From positions 150,961-214,960 of the forward strand of contig JAEUTH010000017.1 of NCBI GenBank assembly GCA_016788165.1: 64,000 nt of DNA, written 5' to 3'. Under the pieces are notes generated by a model. That model did not search any database, was not told the DNA's origin, and saw only the letters and a program-made list of their open reading frames with translations. Shown here piece by piece: positions 37,565-46,662 of the stretch. This DNA is from Bacteroidia bacterium (GTDB taxonomy: Bacteria; Bacteroidota; Bacteroidia; AKYH767-A; OLB10). Each line of letters begins with the position of its first letter. Positions within the stretch are counted from its first letter, which is position 1. A program made the translations under genes and the position numbers.

Positions 37565-38292
37565 AAGAAATTAGCAATATAAAAAGGTAACATGTTGCGC
37601 CATGTAGGCCAATCGTGCTTCCATTGACCATCCCATACATCTAATTTATAAGTAATACCTTTATTATAAAGCACACCGGCAAAAGCTTTTGAAGCTTCGG
37701 GGTCTTCGTAAGCGCCACTTCCGGTTAATACAAATATGTGGTTGCTTTTTCTGATTTGCTCCAATATTGTATGGTCGTTAAGATTGGGTAAATAATGCAT
37801 AGGCGAGTTAAAATAAACCTGCTCATCATAATAGCCCTTTGTATAATCAGATAAGTTATATACGCCACTCATTGCAATTACGCCATTAATTAAATCAGGT
37901 CGTTTTAAGAAAAGGTTCATGCTATGTAATGCACCAAATGAAGCACCGCAGGTTATGATTGGTGTATCTTCGCCACTGTTTGTTTTAATAAATGGAATAA
38001 CTTCGTTAAACACGTATTGGTTAAACTGATTGTGCCTTATGGCTTTATGTGCACCTTCCATTTTATTGTTAAGCCAACTTTCGTTGTTTATACTATCAAT
38101 TGAATAAACGGTAACCTTACCGCTGTCAATTAATGGCGCCAAAGCATCAATTAGTTGAAAGCGTTCATACTCCAGATAATCGGCTGCTGCTGTTGGTACT
38201 AATAATAAAACAAAACCACTATGGCCGTATTTTACAATTGGCATTTCTTTGTTTAGTGCTGGACTGAACCAACTGGTGCTGTCTTTTTTCAT
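37561..38292 (-). CDS. Esterase-D-like alpha/beta hydrolase
   Basis: The 243-residue protein has no signal and shows the esterase D/Fes fold: GHSGFVLLLVPTAAADYLEYE, ALAPLIDSGKVTVYSID, the nucleophile elbow CGASFGALHSMN (Ser in G-A-S-F-G) and a late KHDWPTWRNML that supplies the catalytic His. The catalytic acid is likely in the EDPEASK region but is not certain. Relatives hydrolyse small esters, feruloyl groups or siderophore esters. No siderophore gene is nearby, so the substrate is open. Confidence 0.82.
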   Translation of the reverse strand: MKKDSTSWFSPALNKEMPIVKYGHSGFVLLLVPTAAADYLEYERFQLIDALAPLIDSGKVTVYSIDSINNESWLNNKMEGAHKAIRHNQFNQYVFNEVIPFIKTNSGEDTPIITCGASFGALHSMNLFLKRPDLINGVIAMSGVYNLSDYTKGYYDEQVYFNSPMHYLPNLNDHTILEQIRKSNHIFVLTGSGAYEDPEASKAFAGVLYNKGITYKLDVWDGQWKHDWPTWRNMLPFYIANFF

Positions 38293-38440
38293 AATATTTT
38301 AGATGTAAGCTTTGAGCCTTCGAATTAATCATTTATGTTTTCAATAAGCAATATTTTAATTATAGTTTCTTTGAAATAGACTAAATAAATAAAGTGAAAG
38401 GGAAGAAATTATTCATAAAAAATTAATTCGGCACGATTTT

Positions 38441-38448
38441 TACATTTG
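38441..38448 (+). promoter_or_regulatory. -7 promoter box upstream of the coiled-coil gene
   Basis: TACATTTG exactly matches the Bacteroidota -7 box, 38 bases before the GTG start; it has no convincing -33 partner. Confidence 0.4.
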
Positions 38449-38486
38449 TAGCCTTAATTAGAAATCAAATTTAAATACATATAAAA

Positions 38487-39380
38487 GTGGAAGAACAAAA
38501 TCAAAAATCATCAAAATTAAGCACAGGCATTCTAGCGGTTTGTTTGGTTGCATCATTAGGCCTTAATTTTTACCAATTTAATAAGGGTCAAAATACAATG
38601 GCTACCTACGAAACTAAGGTTGATACATTAGAAATGGCTCGTACAGAAGTAGAAGCTGAATTAAATGCAACCTATGCCGAGTTAGAAAAATTTAAAGGGC
38701 AAAATGCACAAATGGATAGCATTTTAAATGAGGCAAATGTAAAAATGGATGAGCAAAAGAGCCGCATTAATGGTTTGATGAAATCAGTAAAAAACAGTGA
38801 AGAACTAAACAAGCAGTTAAGTGAACAATTGGCCGAACTACGAAAACTTAAGGATTCGTACTTAGATAAAATTGACTCGTTAATGCTTGCTAATCAGCAA
38901 TTAATAGCCGATAACACACAACTAAATACCAAGGTACAGGATTTAGACAATAACTTGAAATCAACTGTAAGTAAGGCATCTATGTTACATGCTGAGTATA
39001 TTAAAGCAGTTGCGTTTAAAAAACGCAGCAGTACCAAATACACGGAAACTGCAATGGCCAGACGCACCAATAAAATTGAAGTAAATTTTAAAATACTTCA
39101 AAATGCTATAGCCAAAGCTGGTCAACGAACCGTTTATTTACGCATAGTAGAGCCTGGGGGCGAAGTTTTAGGGAATAAGGCAACAGGCAGTAAAATTGTA
39201 AAGATTAATGGTGAAGATGTGTTGTTTAGTAATTCGAATACAGTTGATTATACCAATGGTGCAACCGATATTATTTTATCATGGGAAGATGAGGAAAGAA
39301 ACTTAACAGCAGGAAATTATACCATCGAAATTTATGTTGACGATTACATGGCTGGTGCAAATACCTTGATATTAAAATAA
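38487..39380 (+). CDS. Membrane-anchored coiled-coil protein with C-terminal beta domain
   Basis: The GTG at 38487 is chosen because it includes the membrane segment (about residues 13-28) that a later ATG would lose. The 297-residue protein then has a long coiled coil to about residue 165 (for example ETKVDTLEMARTEVEAEL and QLSEQLAELRKLKDSYLDK) and a beta-rich end domain of about 110 residues with KIEVNFKILQNAI, TVYLRIVEPGGEVL and AGNYTIEIYVDDYMAG. This design is common in Bacteroidota envelopes, but I cannot give it a function. It forms a single-gene unit between its own -7 box and a hairpin terminator. Confidence 0.7.
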   Translation: MEEQNQKSSKLSTGILAVCLVASLGLNFYQFNKGQNTMATYETKVDTLEMARTEVEAELNATYAELEKFKGQNAQMDSILNEANVKMDEQKSRINGLMKSVKNSEELNKQLSEQLAELRKLKDSYLDKIDSLMLANQQLIADNTQLNTKVQDLDNNLKSTVSKASMLHAEYIKAVAFKKRSSTKYTETAMARRTNKIEVNFKILQNAIAKAGQRTVYLRIVEPGGEVLGNKATGSKIVKINGEDVLFSNSNTVDYTNGATDIILSWEDEERNLTAGNYTIEIYVDDYMAGANTLILK

Positions 39381-39396
39381 TATAATTTATTATAAT

Positions 39397-39428
39397 GAAA
39401 AACCCGCATTTTTGCGGGTTTTTTTTGC
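39397..39428 (+). terminator. Intrinsic terminator
   Basis: AAAAACCCGC pairs with GCGGGTTTTT around a short T-rich loop and is followed by more T residues, 17 bases after the coiled-coil gene and just before the flavoprotein start. Confidence 0.88.
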
Positions 39429-39439
39429 TTCGTATCTAA

Positions 39440-40675
39440 ATGAAAAGTCAATTAAAGCCAACTATTGCAGTAATTGGAGGTGGTGCAGCGGGTGTTTTTG
39501 CAGCTATACACGCATCTTATAATGGTAGGTATAAGGTGGTAGTTTTTGAGCGTAGTAGTAAATTGCTTAGTAAAGTAAAAGTTTCAGGTGGTGGGCGTTG
39601 TAATGTTACGCATGCTTGCTTTAACAATGGTGTGTTGGTTACTAATTATCCACGTGGCCAGCGTGAATTAGCAGGTACTTTTTCGCAATTCACAACCAGC
39701 GATACCGTTAGATGGTTTGAGAATAGAGGCGTGCATTTAAAAACGGAAAGTGATGGTCGCATGTTTCCTTCTTCAAACAATTCGGAAACAATAATTGAGT
39801 GTTTGCTCAGAGAAGCTGAAAAGTGTGGCGTGCATTTTTTTTTGCAGCATACGCTAAGCAATATTTTTTGTATTAATGACAAGTTTCATTTAAAGTTTAA
39901 TGCGGCAACGTTAGAAGCAGATAAAATAATTGTGGCTGTTGGCGGTTATCCGCAACTGAGTCAGTACGCTTGGCTACAGAATTTAGATATAGAAATAATA
40001 AGACCAGTACCATCATTATTTACCTTTAATATTAAAAATTCGGTTTTTAAAGGTTTGGAAGGTGTTGTAATGGAACAGGCATCTGTAAAAATTCAAAATA
40101 GCAACTTTATTATGGAAGGCCCTGTTTTAATAACGCATTGGGGCTTAAGTGGTCCGGCAGTACTTAAACTTTCGGCATTTGCAGCTTTATGGTTAGCTGA
40201 TGTTAATTATACGTTTAATATTATTTTAAATGTAATGGCACCAAACAAACAAGATGTTGTAAGACAAATGCTTCTGAATTTAAAACTTACTGAATCTAAG
40301 AAAGTAGCTAATACAAAATTTGCAAATTTAAGTAGCAGTATTTGGCTACGTTATTGTACTATGGTTAATGCCGAGGATAAATACTGGTCGGATATCAGTA
40401 ATCAAACCATAAATAAACTTGCCGAGTTATTAACCGGATTTGTAATGGCTATTGATGGCAAGTCGGTTAATAAGGAGGAGTTTGTTACAGCAGGAGGTGT
40501 TAACCTAAAACAGATAAATCATAAAACAAACGAACACAAATCTATTAAAGGATTATTTTTTGCGGGCGAAGTTTTAAATGTTGATGGTATTACGGGTGGT
40601 TTTAATTTTCAACACGCCTGGTCGTCAGGATATATTGCAGGCATTCATGCATCAATGCCCGAAAACCCGCTGTAG
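39440..40675 (+). CDS. FAD-dependent oxidoreductase, HI0933/BaiN family
   Basis: The 411-residue flavoprotein begins with the dinucleotide-binding loop IAVIGGGAAGVFAAIHA (residues 9-25) and the family marker LLSKVKVSGGGRCNVTH. It ends with GLFFAGEVLNVDGITGGFNFQHAWSSG (in part FAGEVLNVDGITGGFN), the second FAD contact. The inserted domain carries GLSGPAVLKLSA. HI0933-like proteins are flavin oxidoreductases of mostly unknown substrate; some reduce double bonds of steroids. The gene is not in an operon and its last 24 bases overlap the convergent SCO gene. Confidence 0.92.
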   Translation: MKSQLKPTIAVIGGGAAGVFAAIHASYNGRYKVVVFERSSKLLSKVKVSGGGRCNVTHACFNNGVLVTNYPRGQRELAGTFSQFTTSDTVRWFENRGVHLKTESDGRMFPSSNNSETIIECLLREAEKCGVHFFLQHTLSNIFCINDKFHLKFNAATLEADKIIVAVGGYPQLSQYAWLQNLDIEIIRPVPSLFTFNIKNSVFKGLEGVVMEQASVKIQNSNFIMEGPVLITHWGLSGPAVLKLSAFAALWLADVNYTFNIILNVMAPNKQDVVRQMLLNLKLTESKKVANTKFANLSSSIWLRYCTMVNAEDKYWSDISNQTINKLAELLTGFVMAIDGKSVNKEEFVTAGGVNLKQINHKTNEHKSIKGLFFAGEVLNVDGITGGFNFQHAWSSGYIAGIHASMPENPL

Positions 40676-41302
40676 TACTTTAATATCAGCAATAAGTTTT
40701 AAAACCTGAGTTGAGTCAGTGCCATCGTACAATCCGCGCACATGTTTATTTGGATCAACTAATGCAAAAAACTGAGAGTGCACAAAATCTTCTGCGCCAC
40801 CATCGCCAACCGTTGCCGATACCAGGTAATTTTCGCGCGCTAAATCATAAATTAATTTTTTATCGCCCGTAACAAAATACCAATTAGGGTAGGTGGCAAA
40901 GTGTGTGTCTGCATATGCTTTTAATACCGGTACACTATCGCCTTCCGGATTTACAGTATGAGAAACAATACAAAAATTACTGTCGGTTTTAAATGCTTTG
41001 TGTACAACCTCCATATTTGTGGTCATGATGGGACATATACCCGTACAGGTAGTGAAAATAAAATCGGCCACATAAATTTTTCCGTCAAGTTTTTTTTCAG
41101 TTAACTTATTTCCCATTTGATCGATTAAACCAAACGATGGAACTTGCGGATAAATGGTGTCAATTAATTGTTTGCCATTTACATGTTGCGTGTCAATTAC
41201 TGCATTGCCTAAAATAGGAAGTGGGTCGTAAACCGGACCGGTAGGGTTACAGCTATAACAAGCAACAATAACACTTATAGCTGCTAAAGATTTTAATCGC
41301 AT
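40652..41302 (-). CDS. SCO family copper/thiol lipoprotein
   Basis: SCO proteins deliver copper or reduce disulfides for cytochrome oxidase and similar targets. The 216-residue product has an N-terminal lipoprotein signal (IVAC, Cys15) and a thioredoxin fold with the metal site complete: Cys86 and Cys90 in FTTCTGICPIM and His175 in EDFVHSQFFAL. It is the last gene of a minus-strand run after MbnH-like, MbnP-like and small lipoprotein genes, so copper loading in the periplasm fits the context. No cytochrome oxidase genes are in this window. Confidence 0.93.
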   Translation of the reverse strand: MRLKSLAAISVIVACYSCNPTGPVYDPLPILGNAVIDTQHVNGKQLIDTIYPQVPSFGLIDQMGNKLTEKKLDGKIYVADFIFTTCTGICPIMTTNMEVVHKAFKTDSNFCIVSHTVNPEGDSVPVLKAYADTHFATYPNWYFVTGDKKLIYDLARENYLVSATVGDGGAEDFVHSQFFALVDPNKHVRGLYDGTDSTQVLKLIADIKVLQRVFGH

Positions 41303-41357
41303 TAAATTTTAGAAAAAATATTGATTAGTTATTATTAAAAGCAATAGCCTAATATAA

Positions 41358-41780
41358 TTATTCAGTTACAGGTACAACTAAATTTATTTCACCACTTTCC
41401 TGACTGAAAGAATAGGGCAAACCACCTGTAACGCGTTGGTTAATAGTAGTGTCCCAGCCCGACATATAAATATAATAGTCGCCACATTTTAAACCTGAAA
41501 TATGAACATGGTCTTCGCCAATTTCGCCAGCAACCACTAAGTCATATAATGATGCGTTTGCACCCGGAAACTCTTTTGTATTAAACTTGATAAAGGCTGA
41601 GTCTAAATAAGCAGCTTGACTAATAATAGCTTTGCCATGATGTTGTGGTTTTGTAACCAGCACAACATTGCCTCCGGTTCCGGCATTACATTTATCATCT
41701 TCGTCACAACTGGCAATCAAAAAAAATGATGATAGGATTGCACATACTAATAAAGCGAAACGGTTATTTATTAGTGTCAT
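41358..41780 (-). CDS. Small lipoprotein in the copper-linked cluster, unknown
   Basis: The 140-residue product has a lipoprotein signal ending LIASC (Cys25) and an Asp/Cys-rich start DEDDKCNAG. The rest is a beta-sandwich-like domain with possible metal ligands: PQHHGK, EDHVHISGLKC and no other obvious motif. It is 55 bases from SCO and 112 bases from MbnP on the same strand, so it is probably expressed with them. The spaced His and Cys residues could hold copper, but this is inferred from position and composition; I do not recognise a family. Confidence 0.65.
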   Translation of the reverse strand: MTLINNRFALLVCAILSSFFLIASCDEDDKCNAGTGGNVVLVTKPQHHGKAIISQAAYLDSAFIKFNTKEFPGANASLYDLVVAGEIGEDHVHISGLKCGDYYIYMSGWDTTINQRVTGGLPYSFSQESGEINLVVPVTE

Positions 41781-41892
41781 ATTTAATTTTATTGTTTAAC
41801 TATTTGGCCTATTTACATTAAAGCAATAGTTCGAATATTGTTTTATTTAATTATTAAGTTCGGGGTTGTGTGTTGTTTGGTTAGTAACACAG

Positions 41893-42657
41893 TTAATCTG
41901 TAATACTGTTAAACGTAAACATATCAATATAATTATCGGCAACTAAAACGGAGGTGGGGCCTCCCATTGTGTTTGATAGTGTAGTAAAGTCAATGGCGTT
42001 AGGTGCTTTAAACATTTCTAAAACATTAACATCAATTTCCAGTTCAGGGCTTTTGTCTTTTCCTACATTTAAGTTGCTGCTAAAATTAACGGTACTTGTT
42101 CTAATACAGTTGTTTGCACCTTTGTAACCACCAATATGAAAAGTTAAGTCGCCCGATGGTGATGATGCAGCTAACCCTTCCATCATAACAAAAATGTAGC
42201 CGCTGTTCCAGGTCCAAAACATGCCTGTAGTTGGATCTAATGCACCGGTTTGCGCACCTGAGGTGTTACGTGCACTGTCAACGCCAATAATAAATTCAAG
42301 TGCTGTATAAGTGCCGGCTGGCACATTGGTTAAATTTACTTTTTCAGAGTTACTAACGGCTTCGTCAATCAAATAGTAGCTTTCAGGTACATTATAATAG
42401 GTGCCGTCTGACTTTTTTAAGCGGAAATTACTTAGTATATACCTAAATTTAGTAAACTTAAAATCTTGACCCATTGCATTGCTATAGGTAGTAGTGTTAA
42501 GCTCCAGATTATTACCAGCGGCTCGGTTTTTAAATTCAATATTTACGGTGCCTGGCTCAGTATTATTGCTATTGCTGTCATCATCTTTATCACAGCTAAT
42601 TAATGTACATGAAACAAGCATGGCGAATGCTGACAATCTTAGTAATGTGTTATTCAT
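41893..42657 (-). CDS. MbnP-like copper-binding lipoprotein
   Basis: The 254-residue protein has a lipobox LISC (Cys22) and the MbnP pattern: GQDFKFTKFRYILSNFRLK, YYLIDEA, YTALEFIIGVDSARNTSGAQTGALDP (in part FIIGVDSARN) and TGMFWTWNSGYIFVMMEG. In the methanobactin-associated system MbnP binds copper after its partner MbnH, a diheme enzyme, oxidises one of its Trp residues. Trp residues are abundant in the FWTWNSGY motif, though which would be modified cannot be said. The upstream gene encodes the matching diheme protein, which strongly supports the assignment. No methanobactin genes are visible. Confidence 0.88.
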   Translation of the reverse strand: MNNTLLRLSAFAMLVSCTLISCDKDDDSNSNNTEPGTVNIEFKNRAAGNNLELNTTTYSNAMGQDFKFTKFRYILSNFRLKKSDGTYYNVPESYYLIDEAVSNSEKVNLTNVPAGTYTALEFIIGVDSARNTSGAQTGALDPTTGMFWTWNSGYIFVMMEGLAASSPSGDLTFHIGGYKGANNCIRTSTVNFSSNLNVGKDKSPELEIDVNVLEMFKAPNAIDFTTLSNTMGGPTSVLVADNYIDMFTFNSITD

Positions 42658-42757
42658 CGAATTTAAAATGTTTAAAAGTTATCTGTTAATTTATGGAAGG
42701 GCAATATTAAACAAGTTGCTAATATTTAATGCTGAATTATATTTTTTTACTGTTATC

Positions 42758-43780
42758 TTATTGTTCAATAAAACGTTTGTCGGTAATAAAAGTGCTATCC
42801 GTTAAAGTGTTTAGGAAACTAATAAGTGCTGTTTTTTCTTGTGTCGAAATTGCAATTCCAGATGCTACTAATGAATCAACAGTTGCTGATGATTTAATTC
42901 CCGAATTATAATGTTCGATACAAGCCTCCAATGTTTGAAAACGCCCATCGTGCATATAAGGTTTGCTAAGCGCTATATTGCGTAAAGAAGGAACTTTAAA
43001 TAATCCCATATCATTGGGTTGTTGCGTAATTAAGCCACGACCTAAATCTGCAAAAGTATTGTCTAAACCATTATTGCGATAAGTAAAGTTAGTCATCAAA
43101 GGCTCTGTATGGCAACCATTACAATGTTTTTTAAAAAAACTATAACCGCTTGCTTCTTCAGAAGAAAATATTGCCTGCCCGTCCATTACTTTATCATACT
43201 TACTGTTGGCAGATACCATAAGCGACATAAATTGCGCAAAGGCCAATAACATTTTTTGTGAGTTTATAGAGTCAGTGCCAAAAGCTTCTTTAAACATAAA
43301 ACGGTATTCATTATCTGCCCTAAGTTTTGCAATAACATTATCAATTTGTTCATCCATTTCTACAGGATTACCAATTGGCGCCAAAGGCATTACCTCAATA
43401 TGATTTACACCACCATCCCACATAAAAGTTGGGTGCCATGCCAGGTTAAACATGGGTGGAGCATTTCTGGTACCTAATAAGTTATCAATACCGTGGCTAA
43501 CCTTATGATCTAAATTTGCGAAAGCAGCAAATTGCTGATGACAACTACCGCAAGAAACGGTATTATCGCGCGAAAGCTGTGGGTCATAAAACAATTTACG
43601 CCCCAACTTAAAACCAGCCTCCGTAATCGGATTTGCCGGATTATTATATACAGGAGCAGGCCAACCGGCTGGCACTTTAAAAGTTACATCAATACTTTCA
43701 TTTTCATTGTCTTTACAAGCTGCAAAACACAATGTTATAAAAGTGAGGCATAGCACATAAAGTGAAGACATATTTTGCAT
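42758..43780 (-). CDS. Diheme cytochrome c peroxidase, MbnH/MauG type, lipoprotein
   Basis: The 340-residue product carries two heme c sites, Cys77-x2-Cys80-His81 in SCGSCHQQF and Cys220-x2-Cys223-His224 in CNGCHTEP, in the two-domain layout of the cytochrome c peroxidase/MauG family; further family marks are FYDPQLSRDNTVSC and PSLRNIALSKPYMHDGRF. A lipobox-like CFAAC places a lipid on Cys22. A second ATG at 43771 is possible and a TACTTTTG box lies just upstream (43793-43786, minus strand). Together with the following MbnP gene the most likely job is Trp oxidation on MbnP rather than peroxide detoxification, but both remain possible. Confidence 0.9.
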   Translation of the reverse strand: MQNMSSLYVLCLTFITLCFAACKDNENESIDVTFKVPAGWPAPVYNNPANPITEAGFKLGRKLFYDPQLSRDNTVSCGSCHQQFAAFANLDHKVSHGIDNLLGTRNAPPMFNLAWHPTFMWDGGVNHIEVMPLAPIGNPVEMDEQIDNVIAKLRADNEYRFMFKEAFGTDSINSQKMLLAFAQFMSLMVSANSKYDKVMDGQAIFSSEEASGYSFFKKHCNGCHTEPLMTNFTYRNNGLDNTFADLGRGLITQQPNDMGLFKVPSLRNIALSKPYMHDGRFQTLEACIEHYNSGIKSSATVDSLVASGIAISTQEKTALISFLNTLTDSTFITDKRFIEQ

Positions 43781-43903
43781 AGCCGCAAAAGTATCATTTA
43801 AAATTAGAAATTGGTTTCGATAAAATTAGCAACTGAAAAAACAGAATAGTTTAAAATCAAAACAATTAGAATATCACTATTAAAACTTCTTAAAAAGTAA
43901 TAC

Positions 43904-43933
43904 TTCGCAATTAAGAATTTACAAGTATTATTG
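43904..43933 (+). promoter_or_regulatory. Candidate promoter of the complex I operon
   Basis: TTCG (43904-43907), 18 bases, then TATTATTG (43926-43933) each differ from the Bacteroidota boxes by one base. The start would fall about 40 bases before nuoA. The call is tentative. Confidence 0.3.
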
Positions 43934-43982
43934 CAGCCAAAAGCCAATTTAAAAATCAAATTATTTAAAACCACAGTAAATT

Positions 43983-44351
43983 ATGTTGTTAAGCATGCCA
44001 GTTGATTATCTGCCCATAGCAATGATGTTTGTAGTAGCTATTGGATTTGTATTAGGTACTATGGTTGCAACACATTATTTGGGTCCCAAGCGTAAGTCGG
44101 TTAAGAAACTCGATACTTTCGAATGTGGTATCGAAGTTCAAGGCAATGCACGTATTCCATTTTCGATTAAATATTTTTTGGTTGCCATCTTATTTGTTTT
44201 GTTTGATGTTGAGGTTATATTTATGTACCCATGGGCGGTTAATTTTAAATCGTTAGGTATGTATGGATTTGTTGAAATGCTTATTTTTATGAGCATACTT
44301 TTAATTGGATATTTTTACATCCGCAAAAAAGGCGGCTTTAAATGGGAATAA
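43983..44351 (+). CDS. nuoA: NADH-quinone oxidoreductase subunit A
   Basis: The 122-residue membrane subunit has three hydrophobic helices (about residues 11-32, 63-85 and 92-112). The loop after helix one has the hallmark KKLDTFECGIEVQGNARIPFSIKYF (in part ECGIEVQGNARIPFSIKYF), which lines the quinone channel near NuoB and NuoH. It opens a 14-gene complex I cluster, 28 bases before nuoB. Confidence 0.97.
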   Translation: MLLSMPVDYLPIAMMFVVAIGFVLGTMVATHYLGPKRKSVKKLDTFECGIEVQGNARIPFSIKYFLVAILFVLFDVEVIFMYPWAVNFKSLGMYGFVEMLIFMSILLIGYFYIRKKGGFKWE

Positions 44352-44379
44352 GCATTTTGGTAAGTTTTAAAATAAAATA

Positions 44380-44916
<537 letters not shown>

Positions 44917-44938
44917 ATTTTAAATTTACTTAAGTTAC

Positions 44939-45433
44939 ATGCAAACCCCCGTATTGGATCAATTTGAATCACTTTTGCAAGAGCGTTTCCCTACCAAAGT
45001 TAAAAGCGTTGAACAACTTTATGATATTGTTTGCGCCACAGTAACATTGGATGTACTTAAAGATGTAATGCATTTTTTAAAAGATAGCGGATACAGTTTT
45101 CTTACCACATTAAACGCTGTGCATTATCCAAATCAAACCGAAAAATTTGCGATGGTTTATCATTTGCATGATTTGCAAAACAATTTGCGCATTAGAGTAA
45201 AAGCTTATACAACCAGCGACCATCCTTCATTTCCGACTATCACGGATATATTTGAGGCAGCCGATTGGATGGAAAGACAGGAATATGATTTTTTTGGAAT
45301 ACATTTTACGGGACATAAAAACTTGAAAAGAATCTTAAATATGGATAACCTCGAAGGGTGGCCTTTACGTAAGGAATATCCGCTTGAAGACCAAGCAAGG
45401 TTTGATAAGGATGATAAAATGTTTGGCCGTTAA
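44939..45433 (+). CDS. nuoC: NADH-quinone oxidoreductase subunit C
   Basis: This 164-residue 30-kDa-type subunit lies on the peripheral arm next to NuoB and NuoD. The signature near residue 102, EAADWMERQEYDFFGIHFTGH (in part WMERQEYDFFGIHF), and the C-terminal GWPLRKEYPLE are intact. It is not fused to nuoD as in E. coli; the two genes are 16 bases apart, which is usual for this phylum. Confidence 0.97.
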   Translation: MQTPVLDQFESLLQERFPTKVKSVEQLYDIVCATVTLDVLKDVMHFLKDSGYSFLTTLNAVHYPNQTEKFAMVYHLHDLQNNLRIRVKAYTTSDHPSFPTITDIFEAADWMERQEYDFFGIHFTGHKNLKRILNMDNLEGWPLRKEYPLEDQARFDKDDKMFGR

Positions 45434-45449
45434 TTATTAGCTCAATTTT

Positions 45450-46649
45450 ATGTATCAAGACGATAGAACCACTTTACAAGTAAAAGACTATACAACACTT
45501 AATCTGGGTCCTACCCATCCGGCAACACATGGCATTTTTCAGAATGTTTTAAAAATGGATGGCGAGATAATAGTTGAGTCAGAGCAAACCATTGGTTATA
45601 TACACCGTGCATTCGAAAAATTAGCCGAACGCAGGCCCTTCAACCAAATAACACCCATTACCGATAGGCTTAACTACTGCTCATCGCCCATAAACAATAT
45701 TGGCTGGCACATGACAGTCGAAAAATTAGCAGGTATATCAATTCCCAAACGGGTTGAATACATGCGGGTAATAATTATGGAACTCGCGCGTATTGCCGAT
45801 CATATTGTTTGCAATACCGTTATAGGCGTGGATACAGGTGCTATGACGGGTTTTTTATACGTATTCCAATGGCGCGAAAAAATTTATGAAATATATGAGG
45901 AGATATGTGGTGCGCGCCTAACAACCAATATTGGTCGAATAGGTGGTTTTGAACGCGACTTTCCGCAAACAGCATGGCAAAAATTAGATGATTTTATACG
46001 CGACTTTCCGGCAGCGTTGCAAGAATTTGAAAAACTATTGGTGCGCAACAGAATTTTTATGGATCGCACCATAAACTGCGGCCCAATTTCGGCAGAACGC
46101 GCCTTAGCTTATAGCTTCACAGGTCCAAACTTGCGGGCTGCAGGTGTTGATTACGATGTGCGTGCAATGAATCCATATTGTAGCTATCAGGATTTTGATT
46201 TTATAATACCTATTGGCAAACATGGCGATACATACGACAGGTTTATGGTACGCAATCAGGAAATGTGGGAAAGTTTAAACATCATAAAACAAGCATTACA
46301 AAAAATGCCTGCAGGCAATGAATATCATGCCGATGTGCCCGAGTTTTATTTACCCGAAAAGGCTGATGTTTATAGTAAAATGGAGGCATTAATTTATCAC
46401 TTTAAAATTGTGATGGGCGAAACCCAGATTCCGGTAGGAGAGGTATATCATGCTGTTGAAGGTGGCAATGGCGAGTTAGGCTATTACTTAATTAGTGACG
46501 GTGGTCGTACACCTTATAGGTTACATTTCAGAAGACCATGTTTTATTTATTATCAAGCTTACCCCGAAATGATTAAAGGAACCTATTTAAGTGATGCTAT
46601 TTTAACCATGAGTTCGATGAATGTAATTGCAGGCGAGTTAGATGCTTAA
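45450..46649 (+). CDS. nuoD: NADH-quinone oxidoreductase subunit D
   Basis: The 399-residue 49-kDa subunit forms the quinone site with NuoB. The N-terminal LNLGPTHPATHGIFQ contains the His loop that contacts the quinone head group, followed by GYIHRAFEKLAERRPF and RLNYCSSPINN. The C-terminus has the usual DAILTMSSMNVIAGELDA-like end (in part SSMNVIAGELDA). The stop lies close to the start of nuoE. Confidence 0.98.
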   Translation: MYQDDRTTLQVKDYTTLNLGPTHPATHGIFQNVLKMDGEIIVESEQTIGYIHRAFEKLAERRPFNQITPITDRLNYCSSPINNIGWHMTVEKLAGISIPKRVEYMRVIIMELARIADHIVCNTVIGVDTGAMTGFLYVFQWREKIYEIYEEICGARLTTNIGRIGGFERDFPQTAWQKLDDFIRDFPAALQEFEKLLVRNRIFMDRTINCGPISAERALAYSFTGPNLRAAGVDYDVRAMNPYCSYQDFDFIIPIGKHGDTYDRFMVRNQEMWESLNIIKQALQKMPAGNEYHADVPEFYLPEKADVYSKMEALIYHFKIVMGETQIPVGEVYHAVEGGNGELGYYLISDGGRTPYRLHFRRPCFIYYQAYPEMIKGTYLSDAILTMSSMNVIAGELDA

Positions 46650-46662
46650 TAATTTGAATATT

